This document shows positions 8,497-15,595 of a DNA stretch of 64,000 nt, in pieces. The DNA lies in the NCBI GenBank assembly GCA_963666865.1, contig OY763072.1:1302001-1366000 (forward strand), read 5' to 3'. Both the position numbers and the translations under genes were made by a program. The stretch's first letter is position 1; each line of letters opens with the position of its first letter. The DNA is from Bin87 sp963666865. Its GTDB lineage: Bacteria > Chloroflexota > Dehalococcoidia > Lucifugimonadales > UBA3495. The notes under the pieces are model-generated. The model was not told where the DNA came from. It searched no databases and saw only the letters and a list, made by a program, of their open reading frames with translations.

Positions 8497-9366
8497 TCAT
8501 GACCTCAACCATTCGGGAGAGATTCGCGGCTGTACCATCCGCAAAGTCACCACCATTGAGCGTAGTGGCCACTGTTCTTCGATGTAAGCGTAGTCATCCC
8601 ACATTGAACCCGTCAGCAAACCAGGACCATCGTTCACGAATATCACTTTTATGTGCGGCATATTGTGCGCGTCAGTGTAGGCGATCACTTCTTGTGCGAC
8701 TTCTCGATACTGACCCGTTCGATCATCTTCCTGTGCGCCTCCCCGGTCGCTGTCATAGCGGGCCAGACCGACGGCGTATATCAGCCCATTTTCTGAGATT
8801 ACGAAGTCAACAGGTCGGTCCGGTTTGGGATAATCTTCAAATATTTCCCCCAAAAGTATATCTCGACCGGCCCGCCTGGGCCCTGTGATCTCCATTCCTC
8901 TCAGATGGCTCTCCAGAACTTTGAACAACATCTCGGTAAGGTCGTATCCTTTCTTACCGCGATCCTTGTACTCCCAAAGGATGGCACAAAGAGTTTCGTC
9001 CTCGATAGGACGAGAATCGAACGCTTGATGAACCCTGACGATGTTGCGGAACTGATCCCCGTGATCTGTAATGATTTTGGCCGTGTCTCGCTTTCGTTTA
9101 AGCATCTCCACTGGGAGTGAAGGACTGACATATTTCCTGAAAACGCGGCAAAGCTGGGTTCGCATCCACCCTTTCGATTCCATGACCGATGCGAACAACT
9201 CTTCTGAGGACGGAGCCGATTTCAATATCCGCCCAAATTCAACCAATACAGGTCCGTACAGCCGAACCGCTTCCGGTAGTATGTCGGGGTAGTATTCTCC
9301 GCTAGCCATTGTTATCCAGTGTTGGGCTTCGTCTTTGTAATCCCGAAAACTCTTGCCTTCTGGCAT
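8497..9366 (-). CDS. probable type II restriction endonuclease
   Basis: A soluble protein of 289 residues, from the ATG at 9366 with a GGAG site upstream; an ATG at 9393 is an alternative. Its position immediately before a DNA methyltransferase, with one base between the genes, argues strongly for a cognate restriction enzyme. The central PRRAGRDILLGEIF and PVDFVISENGLIYAVGLARY, followed by DSDRGGAQEDDRTGQY, looks like an endonuclease core of the kind seen in several type II enzymes, but a textbook PD-(D/E)XK triad is not evident. The late segment PHIKVIFVNDGPGLL supports a nuclease fold. The base composition matches the methylase and differs from the rest of the window. Confidence 0.7.
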   Translation of the reverse strand: MPEGKSFRDYKDEAQHWITMASGEYYPDILPEAVRLYGPVLVEFGRILKSAPSSEELFASVMESKGWMRTQLCRVFRKYVSPSLPVEMLKRKRDTAKIITDHGDQFRNIVRVHQAFDSRPIEDETLCAILWEYKDRGKKGYDLTEMLFKVLESHLRGMEITGPRRAGRDILLGEIFEDYPKPDRPVDFVISENGLIYAVGLARYDSDRGGAQEDDRTGQYREVAQEVIAYTDAHNMPHIKVIFVNDGPGLLTGSMWDDYAYIEEQWPLRSMVVTLRMVQPRISPEWLRS

Positions 9367-9428
9367 TTTGCATACTCCAGATAAATTGCTCATTTGGTCA
9401 TGGTCGCTGCCATAGCACGAAACACTCG

Positions 9429-10334
9429 TTAGTGTTCCTCCGTAGGATGTTGATTGTCGTCCTCGCGTCGCAGCCGCTCCAATTCCCGCCACCGCTCTAT
9501 TTTTTCATCAATGAAGGGTTCAATATCCGGCTCGATGCCGTTCTGCCGCAGCAATTCCTCTAGCCGACGTATCCGGTCGTTGGCGACAAACTCCCGGTAT
9601 TCAGAGTCAACCCGGCGTTCTTTCTCCTCACCCCACAGTTTGAGGGCGGCGTCCAGTAGGTCCGATTGTTCCTGAATGCCGGGCAAATGCCTGCCGCCGT
9701 CGGTTCGGCGCCAGCATAGTATTTTCCCATCCCAGCACAATTCCAGCTCCAGCCGGGGACTGTACCCACGTAGTTCGCCGTTCTCCGCAACGGAAACCGG
9801 CAGGGACTGATAATCTCCGTCCACCAGTTGCCAGCCGACCAACGGAGTGTCCTGATGATCGTCCACCGGGTCACACAATCGCCAGTACTCGCTAACGCCG
9901 TAGCGCGCGTATGCCCCGCGTTTGCGAACGTAGTCATAGTCCAGTCTTACGTCAACGGGACGAAATTCCCCGAGCATATCTTCCCCGGACATCACTAACG
10001 GGTCGTTGAGTATTTCGGGGACGACTTCCAGCACAAACTCCGGTGGCTTGCCCACCTCGTCAATGATGTAGCCGTTGCGCCCGATGATGGCCTCCGGTAT
10101 GACGCCGAAGGCCACCACGAAATCCATCTTGACCCACCCGGCCGAGTCGTCGGGAGTTTGGCACAGAAAGCCATTGCCGCCAACCAGAACGTCGGGCCGG
10201 GTACGATAGTGAGCCTCGAGAGGCAGGTAGAGCTCCCGCATCCGCACGCCGCGCCGCATGTCGCCCACCTTTGAAGGATCTGGCAACAAAGTTGGCAGTG
10301 GATGTTGGTAGCGCAGATTGCGTCTCGTGGTCAT
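9429..10334 (-). CDS. Uma2-family (PD-(D/E)XK nuclease-like) protein with C-terminal helix
   Basis: A 301-residue protein. The Uma2 core runs through WVKMDFVVAFGVIPEAIIG, PPEFVLEVVPEI, the helix with YVRKRGAYARYGVSEYWR, and a C-terminal strand SPRLELELCWDGK. The Asp, the Glu of LEV and the Lys of the K-x-Y helix fit the restriction-like fold. The last 80 residues are charged and helical (WGEEKERRVDSEYREFVAN). Uma2 proteins are abundant in Cyanobacteria and Chloroflexota; their role is not settled. The ATG at 10334 is chosen; the longer open frame upstream runs antisense through the thiolase. A second Uma2 gene lies at 38119-38880. Confidence 0.85.
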   Translation of the reverse strand: MTTRRNLRYQHPLPTLLPDPSKVGDMRRGVRMRELYLPLEAHYRTRPDVLVGGNGFLCQTPDDSAGWVKMDFVVAFGVIPEAIIGRNGYIIDEVGKPPEFVLEVVPEILNDPLVMSGEDMLGEFRPVDVRLDYDYVRKRGAYARYGVSEYWRLCDPVDDHQDTPLVGWQLVDGDYQSLPVSVAENGELRGYSPRLELELCWDGKILCWRRTDGGRHLPGIQEQSDLLDAALKLWGEEKERRVDSEYREFVANDRIRRLEELLRQNGIEPDIEPFIDEKIERWRELERLRREDDNQHPTEEH

Positions 10335-10366
10335 AACTCGTTCCGCCGATGCGGAATATCGGCGTC

Positions 10367-10394
10367 GTAGGGGCGAATAATTATTCGCCCCTAC
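10367..10394. repeat. 28-bp palindrome (GTAGGGGCGAATAA family)
   Basis: A perfect copy of the dispersed 28-bp palindrome. It is 23 bases beyond the thiolase stop codon (10418) and just upstream of the Uma2 gene start, so it separates two minus-strand genes. Confidence 0.9.
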
Positions 10395-10417
10395 ACGTTG
10401 ATGCAACCGCCGAAATA

Positions 10418-11617
10418 CTACCGCCGCTCGAACACCGCCGCCACGCCCTGGCCGCCGCCGACGCACATGGTCTCCAGGCCCCACTGAGCGTCCTGGCGTT
10501 CCATCTCGTGGAGCATGGTGGTGAGGATGCGGGCGCCGGTGGCCGCGATGGGGTGGCCCAGGGAGATGCCGGAGCCGTTGACGTTCAGGTTGTCCTCGTG
10601 GGGCAGCTGCCACTCGCGCAGCACGGCCAGCACCTGGGCGGCGAAGGCCTCGTTCAGCTCGATGATGTCCATATCGCCCAGGGTCATGCCGATCTTGTCC
10701 ATCACCTTGTTGACGGCCGGCACCGGGCCGATGCCCATGGTGGCGGGATGGCAGCCGGTAACGGCCCAACCGCGCAGGTAGGCCATGGGCGTCAGGCCCA
10801 GCTCTTCCAGCTTGTCCTCGGCCACCACCAGGCACACCGAGGCGGCGTCGTTCTGGCTGCTAGCGTTGCCGGCGGTGACCACGCCGTCGCGCATCACCGG
10901 GCGCAGGCGACCCAGCACTTCCATGGTGGTGTCGGCGCGGGGGCCTTCGTCGGCGTCGAAAATCTTGGGGTCGCCGCGACGCTGGGGGATGCTCACCGGG
11001 ACGATTTCGGCGTCGAATTTGCCGGAGTCCCTGGCCGCCACGGCGCGCTGGTGGCTGCGCAGGGAATACTCGTCCTGCTCTTCCCGGGGGATTTCGTACT
11101 CGCGGGCCAGGTTCTCGGCCGTCTCCACCATGCCGCCGGGGATAGGGCCGAACCGCTCATCCGGCGCGATGGTCACGCGGGCTCGGGCCAGCCGGTCGTG
11201 GAAGGTTACGGACCCGAAGCGGGCGCCCCAGCGGGACTCGTTGCTGTAGAACTCGGCGCTGCTCATGCTCTCGGCGCCACCGGCGATTACCACGTCAGCG
11301 TTCTCGGTCTGGATCAGCATGGAGGCATTCAGGATGGCCTGGAGGCCCGACGAGCAGCGGCGGTCCAGCTGATAGCCCGGCACCTCAATGGGCAGCCCGG
11401 CTTTCAGACTGGCCAGCCGCCCGATGGCGGGGTTTTCGCCCGACGGATACCCGTGGCCCAGGATCACGTCGTCCACCATGGCCGGGTCCACGCCGCTGCG
11501 TTCCAGCGCGGCCTGGATGACGGTGGAGGCCAGATCGGCGGCCGGCACGTCCCGCAAGGCCCCGCCGAAATTGCCGACGGCGGTGCGAACCGGAGAAACA
11601 ATGGCTACTCCTCTCAT
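10418..11617 (-). CDS. thiolase (acetyl-CoA C-acyltransferase)
   Basis: A 399-residue thiolase that should condense or cleave acyl-CoA thioesters. The nucleophilic Cys is in QLDRRCSSGLQAI, followed by VIAGGAESMS. The C-terminal motifs carry the catalytic His (NVNGSGISLGHPIAATGAR) and the second Cys (CVGGGQGVAAVFE). Length is typical. It has its own promoter in the gap to the upstream PQQ-propeller gene, and a 28-bp palindrome follows the stop. Degradative and biosynthetic thiolases cannot be separated from sequence alone; the many oxidoreductases nearby favour degradation. Confidence 0.95.
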   Translation of the reverse strand: MRGVAIVSPVRTAVGNFGGALRDVPAADLASTVIQAALERSGVDPAMVDDVILGHGYPSGENPAIGRLASLKAGLPIEVPGYQLDRRCSSGLQAILNASMLIQTENADVVIAGGAESMSSAEFYSNESRWGARFGSVTFHDRLARARVTIAPDERFGPIPGGMVETAENLAREYEIPREEQDEYSLRSHQRAVAARDSGKFDAEIVPVSIPQRRGDPKIFDADEGPRADTTMEVLGRLRPVMRDGVVTAGNASSQNDAASVCLVVAEDKLEELGLTPMAYLRGWAVTGCHPATMGIGPVPAVNKVMDKIGMTLGDMDIIELNEAFAAQVLAVLREWQLPHEDNLNVNGSGISLGHPIAATGARILTTMLHEMERQDAQWGLETMCVGGGQGVAAVFERR

Positions 11618-11680
11618 GACGATGCTCCTTGTGCGGTGTGCCGCCGGTTCGGGGCGGCTTGGTCAGGCGTCGAAAACGTG

Positions 11681-11714
11681 CGGGTATGATACCCGTTGCC
11701 TCCCGGACTGTAAA
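11681..11714 (-). promoter_or_regulatory. thiolase promoter with overlapping palindromic operator
   Basis: On the minus strand a -35 box TTTACA (11709-11714) and a -10 box TATCAT (11686-11691) are separated by exactly 17 bases, about 70 bases before the thiolase start. The -10 box sits inside the near-perfect palindrome CGGGTATGATACCCG (11681-11695), a likely repressor site. No regulator for it is identified. Confidence 0.55.
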
Positions 11715-11724
11715 ACGGGAGCGC

Positions 11725-13071
11725 TCACTCCACCGCGTGGACCTGCCCATCCGCCGTCCGCAGGTAGAGACGGCCCCCGGAATATGCCGGCGGCAGTTCG
11801 ATAGATGCTCCCAGGTCCAGCCGCCAGACCAGCGAACCGTCTTGCCGATTCAACGAGTACAGCATCCCGTCCCGCGCGCCGAAATAAACCCGCTCGCCCA
11901 GGATGACCGGAGAACTGACGATGCCGCCGCCAGCCTCAAACCGCCATAGCTCATCGTCGGTAGCCGCGTCCCGGGCGTAGAACAACCCGTCGCCGTCGCC
12001 CAGGTAATAGACGCCATCGGCCAGGGCCGGCGACGCGACGACACCCTGGGACTCCCGTTCTTCGGGCGCGAACCGCCAGCGTTCTCCTCGTTGCGCCGGC
12101 GGCGCCGGCACAAAAGGCACCTGCCAGATCCACAGCTGGAACCACGAGCGTTTGATCCAGTACAGCCCCGGCATTCCCTTCACGCCGTTGCTGATGGCGT
12201 ACAGCGAGCCTCCCGACGGGAAGTACGCGGTATCTCCGGAAACCACCGGCGGCCCCGACGCCGAGCCCGCCGTGAGAAACCGGAATCGGCGCCGGCCGTC
12301 GTCGGCATCGATGAAATACAGGTTGCCCTCGTCATCGGCGGCGTACAGCCGGCCATCCCGAAGCGCCGGCGTGGTCTTGACGTTGCCCCGTATCCTGTGT
12401 CTCCAGAGCTGGTCGCCGGTCTGGGCATCCAGCGCGTAGATGATATTGCCCGACGACGTTACGTAGGCGACGCCGTCGTGTACCAGGGCCGACGCTGAAA
12501 TGGGCAGGTGCGCCTTGAACTCCCAAACCTGCTCCCCGGTATCCTTGTTGAGTGCCAGCATCCGGTGGTTGGTCAAACCCACGTACACCAGGTTGTTGTT
12601 GGCTACCGTCAGGGCGTGATCCATCGGCCCCGGCGTCTCAATCTCCCAGATCGGATCGCCTGAAGCGGCGTCCAGCGCCATCGCCTTGAAATGACCGCCC
12701 ACGTAGAGCGTCCCGTCCACCGCCAGGGGAGCGGAACGAGTGGGCGGCCCCAGGTCCCGCGACCAGATCAGACGGCCAACCGGCTGCCGCTCCGGTTCGG
12801 CGACGTATCCGTTCAGGCTGGTGCCATAGCCCAGCATTGACCATTGCCCGGTCCGCGACGCCGACGAAGCGACTGCGGACGGATTGCCCGCAAACCAACG
12901 CACCGGATTGGGCAGGCTGAACCAGAAAATCCAACCCAGCAGCGCGATCAGGGCCAGCGTCCCCAGCGTGGCCGCCGGTTTCACGATCCCCATTCGATAG
13001 CGCCGTCGGGCCGTCCGTTGGCTCCGCTCTATCCAGTCGGGGAGTTGGGTTTCCGTTTGCTGGTTGTCCAT
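11725..13071 (-). CDS. membrane-anchored PQQ-like beta-propeller protein
   Basis: A 448-residue protein with a short cytoplasmic N-terminus, one membrane helix at about residues 35-53 (LGTLALIALLGWIFWFSL), and an extracytoplasmic propeller. Propeller blades show the PQQ-like repeat: VDGTLYVGGHFKAMALDAAS, LVYVGLTNHRMLALNKDTG, VAYVTSSGNIIYALDAQTG, RLYAADDEGNLYFIDADD and later copies. Such proteins act as assembly factors (BamB-like), quinoprotein relatives or binding modules. No catalytic Asp or Ca site of the quinoprotein dehydrogenases is visible. It follows the permease genes on the minus strand with a 28-bp palindrome in between, so cotranscription is uncertain. Confidence 0.88.
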   Translation of the reverse strand: MDNQQTETQLPDWIERSQRTARRRYRMGIVKPAATLGTLALIALLGWIFWFSLPNPVRWFAGNPSAVASSASRTGQWSMLGYGTSLNGYVAEPERQPVGRLIWSRDLGPPTRSAPLAVDGTLYVGGHFKAMALDAASGDPIWEIETPGPMDHALTVANNNLVYVGLTNHRMLALNKDTGEQVWEFKAHLPISASALVHDGVAYVTSSGNIIYALDAQTGDQLWRHRIRGNVKTTPALRDGRLYAADDEGNLYFIDADDGRRRFRFLTAGSASGPPVVSGDTAYFPSGGSLYAISNGVKGMPGLYWIKRSWFQLWIWQVPFVPAPPAQRGERWRFAPEERESQGVVASPALADGVYYLGDGDGLFYARDAATDDELWRFEAGGGIVSSPVILGERVYFGARDGMLYSLNRQDGSLVWRLDLGASIELPPAYSGGRLYLRTADGQVHAVE

Positions 13072-13086
13072 GGGGTTAACAAGTTG

Positions 13087-13114
13087 GTAGGGGCGAATAA
13101 TTATTCGCCCCTAC
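13087..13114. repeat. 28-bp palindrome (GTAGGGGCGAATAA family)
   Basis: A perfect copy, 44 bases beyond the stop codon of the DppC-type permease gene (13159) and just before the start of the PQQ-propeller gene. Confidence 0.9.
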
Positions 13115-13158
13115 TGTATCACGCCGTTGGAATCGGCGGGTGGACGCTTGCAAAGTCG

Positions 13159-14256
13159 CTAGACGTTCCGCTGCTTGGGGTCGAGACGGTCACGCAGCCA
13201 GTCGCCCAGCAGGTTCACTGACAGCACGGTGAACAGGATGGCCAGGCCGGGGAAGAAGGACACCCACCAGGAGTCGATGATGAGCTCCCGCCCGTCGGCG
13301 ACCATCACCCCCCAGGCCGGGTTGGGGCGCGGGATGCCGGCGCCCAGGAAGCTCAGTCCGGCTTCCAGCAGGATTACGAAGCCCAGCTGCAGGGTGGCCA
13401 GCACGATGATGGTATTCACCAGGTTGGGGAAGATGTGACGGATCATTATCCTGATTTGTGACGACCCGGCGACGCGGGATCTGGCAATGAAGTCCTGGGT
13501 CTTGAGCGCCAGCGTTTCACCGCGAATCAACCGGGCGTAGCGAGACCAGAGGAATAGGCACACCACGATCAGCACGTTCTCGATGCGCGGCCCCAGGGTC
13601 GCGGCCAGCACCAGGGCAACCAGAATCAGCGAAATCGACAGGGACATATCCACCAATCGCATGACCACGGTGTCCACCCAGCCGCCGAAATAGCCGGCCA
13701 AGATGCCCAACACCGTGCCGATCAGCCCTGACACGAAGATCGCCATCATGGACACCACCAGAGCCAGGCGCGCGCCAAAGACAATGCGACTGAAAATGTC
13801 CATCCCATTCTTGTCGGTGCCCAGCATGTATTTGGCCTGGCCTCCGGGTTTGACCACGATTTGGATCTGGTCGCCCAGCACGGGAGCCTCGCCCTCGGCT
13901 TTGCCCACTACGGAGGCGTCGCCGATGCGAACGGTGCGTTCGGCGTCGCTGAGCTTGATCTCATTCTGCCGATTCTCCCGGTTCACCCGCTCCACCACCG
14001 TGCGCGTGGAGGTCACGTCGCTGGACCAGGCAGGCGGCACCAGCCGGTCATCGAGGTCGCCGCGCCGCGGATTATGCGGCGCGATCAGCTCGGCGAAGAT
14101 CGCCGGCAGGATCAAAAAAATCAACAGCATGGTCACGGGAAACAGCGGCAATCGCCGTATTTCCTGGATCCAATGCCTGATCCGGGCAAGGGTTCCTATC
14201 CGGGCGGCTTCTTCCGAAGCGGGTGCCGCAGGAACCGGAGCCGTGGTTATCGCCAT
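13159..14256 (-). CDS. ABC transporter permease, DppC/OppC type
   Basis: A 365-residue inner-membrane permease of the peptide/nickel/opine importer family. An N-terminal membrane helix (LFPVTMLLIFLILPAIFAEL) is followed by a long external loop and the typical GTDKNGMDIFSRIVFGAR. The BPD core contains several helices, and the EAA loop appears as EAGLSFLGAGIPRPNPAWG. It pairs with the DppB-type gene directly upstream (50 bases apart). No ATPase gene accompanies the pair in this window, so the complex must borrow ATPases encoded elsewhere. Confidence 0.93.
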   Translation of the reverse strand: MAITTAPVPAAPASEEAARIGTLARIRHWIQEIRRLPLFPVTMLLIFLILPAIFAELIAPHNPRRGDLDDRLVPPAWSSDVTSTRTVVERVNRENRQNEIKLSDAERTVRIGDASVVGKAEGEAPVLGDQIQIVVKPGGQAKYMLGTDKNGMDIFSRIVFGARLALVVSMMAIFVSGLIGTVLGILAGYFGGWVDTVVMRLVDMSLSISLILVALVLAATLGPRIENVLIVVCLFLWSRYARLIRGETLALKTQDFIARSRVAGSSQIRIMIRHIFPNLVNTIIVLATLQLGFVILLEAGLSFLGAGIPRPNPAWGVMVADGRELIIDSWWVSFFPGLAILFTVLSVNLLGDWLRDRLDPKQRNV

Positions 14257-14306
14257 GGTTTATCCTCCGCCGTTATCGTTATGCAATGCTCTGGCCGGTG
14301 TTGTGG

Positions 14307-15230
14307 TCAGTTGTAGCGGATGCGGGGGTCCAGGTAGGCGTAGAGAATGTCCACTATCAGGTTCGCGAAGATGTAGATGGACGACCCGATGATGACCACC
14401 GCCTGCAGCACCTGGAAATCCCGGCCGCGCACCGCCCCTACCGCCAGCTGACCCACGCCCGGCCAGGAAAACACCGTCTCCACAATGACGGTGCCCGTGA
14501 ACAGGCCGCCGATGATGATGGCGAAATAGGTCAGAGGGGCGATGAAGGCGTTGCGCAGACAATGCTTCCAGATGACCTTCCATTCCGGCACACCCTTGAT
14601 GCGCGCCAGTTTTACGAACTCGGTGTCCAGCACGTCCAGCATTGAGGAGCGGATCAGCCGCAGGAGAGCCGCCACCTGGAAAAAGCCCAAGGTGAACGCC
14701 GGCATGATCATGTGGGCGATGCCACCTTTGCCGGACGACGGCAGCCAGCCAAGTTTCACCGCAAAGAGCCAGAGGAGCATGATGCCCAGCCAGAAGCTGG
14801 GAACCGACTGGCCCAGGAAGGCCACCGCCTTGCCCTGGTAGTCCAGCCACCCGTCTTTGCGGGCCGCGGTGATCACCCCCAGCGGCACTCCGAGGACCAC
14901 GGAGATCAACATCGCCAGGCCGCCCAATTGTAGCGTGGCTGGAAATCGGTCGATTACCATGCCCATCGCGGTTTGGCCGCCGAATGCATATGACTCGCCG
15001 AAGTCGCCCTGGACAGCGTTGCCAAGGAACACCAGGTAGCGCATGTGTAGCGGCTTGTCCAGGCCCCATTTTTCTTTCAGGGCCTGGATGTCCTCCGGCG
15101 TGGCTTCTCCCATGGGCAGCATTACCGACGTAGGGTCGCCGGTTATGTTGGAGAGCATGAAAACAATGATGCTCACCAACAGCACGGCGATGATCGCCTG
15201 CCCAACGCGGAAGATAATAAACCGCTGCAT
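14307..15230 (-). CDS. ABC transporter permease, DppB/OppB type
   Basis: A 307-residue inner-membrane permease. The N-terminus FIIFRVGQAIIAVLLVSIIV and the adjoining GDPTSVMLP are diagnostic of DppB-type subunits. The last third has the EAA-type loop and ETVFSWPGVGQLAVGAVRGRD. It forms a heterodimer with the DppC-type protein encoded just downstream. The nearest upstream gene on the same strand is the first of five binding-protein genes; the intervening 365 bases hold a REP-like element and a small open frame. Confidence 0.93.
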   Translation of the reverse strand: MQRFIIFRVGQAIIAVLLVSIIVFMLSNITGDPTSVMLPMGEATPEDIQALKEKWGLDKPLHMRYLVFLGNAVQGDFGESYAFGGQTAMGMVIDRFPATLQLGGLAMLISVVLGVPLGVITAARKDGWLDYQGKAVAFLGQSVPSFWLGIMLLWLFAVKLGWLPSSGKGGIAHMIMPAFTLGFFQVAALLRLIRSSMLDVLDTEFVKLARIKGVPEWKVIWKHCLRNAFIAPLTYFAIIIGGLFTGTVIVETVFSWPGVGQLAVGAVRGRDFQVLQAVVIIGSSIYIFANLIVDILYAYLDPRIRYN

Positions 15231-15335
15231 CGTGGCCTCCTATTGGACGGGGTTAGAGGTCACACCAATGTACAGAGTACTCCTGCGCCTATTCGCTATG
15301 ATATAGACACATGGGTGTTTCATTGTTCGACCTCT

Positions 15336-15360
15336 GGATTCCGGCTTTCGCCGGAATGAC
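15336..15360. repeat. REP-like element
   Basis: A single copy (core ATTCCGGCTTTCGCCGGAAT with GG and GAC flanks) in the gap between the DppB-type permease gene and a small open frame. The rest of 15231-15422 shows no gene. Confidence 0.85.
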
Positions 15361-15422
15361 GGTGATGAGTGTGAGTGTGGAAAAGACACGGGAGGCACGG
15401 TTACGGAAAGATGGAGGCGTTC

Positions 15423-15581
15423 TCATTCCCCAATCTCGGTCAACCACTCTGGCCTTTTGGCCAAAGCTTCTTCGAGACGCTGGCGTGCCTCATGCGTATC
15501 GCGGAAATGAGCCTCCACTATACCCAAATGTTCCGGCTTGACAAATGGCCGCAGATGTTCGGGCGTATGCTTGAATTCCAT
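15423..15581 (-). CDS. possible small protein of 52 residues
   Basis: A short frame beginning MEFKHTPEHLRPFVKPEHLG and ending RPEWLTEIGE, charged and probably helical (EAHFRDTHEARQRLEEALAK). It starts 15 bases after the stop codon of the last binding-protein gene, with a weak AGAGG upstream. It has no membrane segment and matches no family known to me. It fills an otherwise empty stretch between the binding protein and the permeases and has plausible amino acid use, but it could be chance. Confidence 0.4.
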   Translation of the reverse strand: MEFKHTPEHLRPFVKPEHLGIVEAHFRDTHEARQRLEEALAKRPEWLTEIGE

Positions 15582-15595
15582 GGTGCAGCCTCTCA

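Noticed and set aside
9429..10835. A 468-residue version of the Uma2 protein
   Set aside because: The N-terminal third is antisense to the thiolase and lacks protein-like content; the ATG at 10334 gives the normal Uma2 length.
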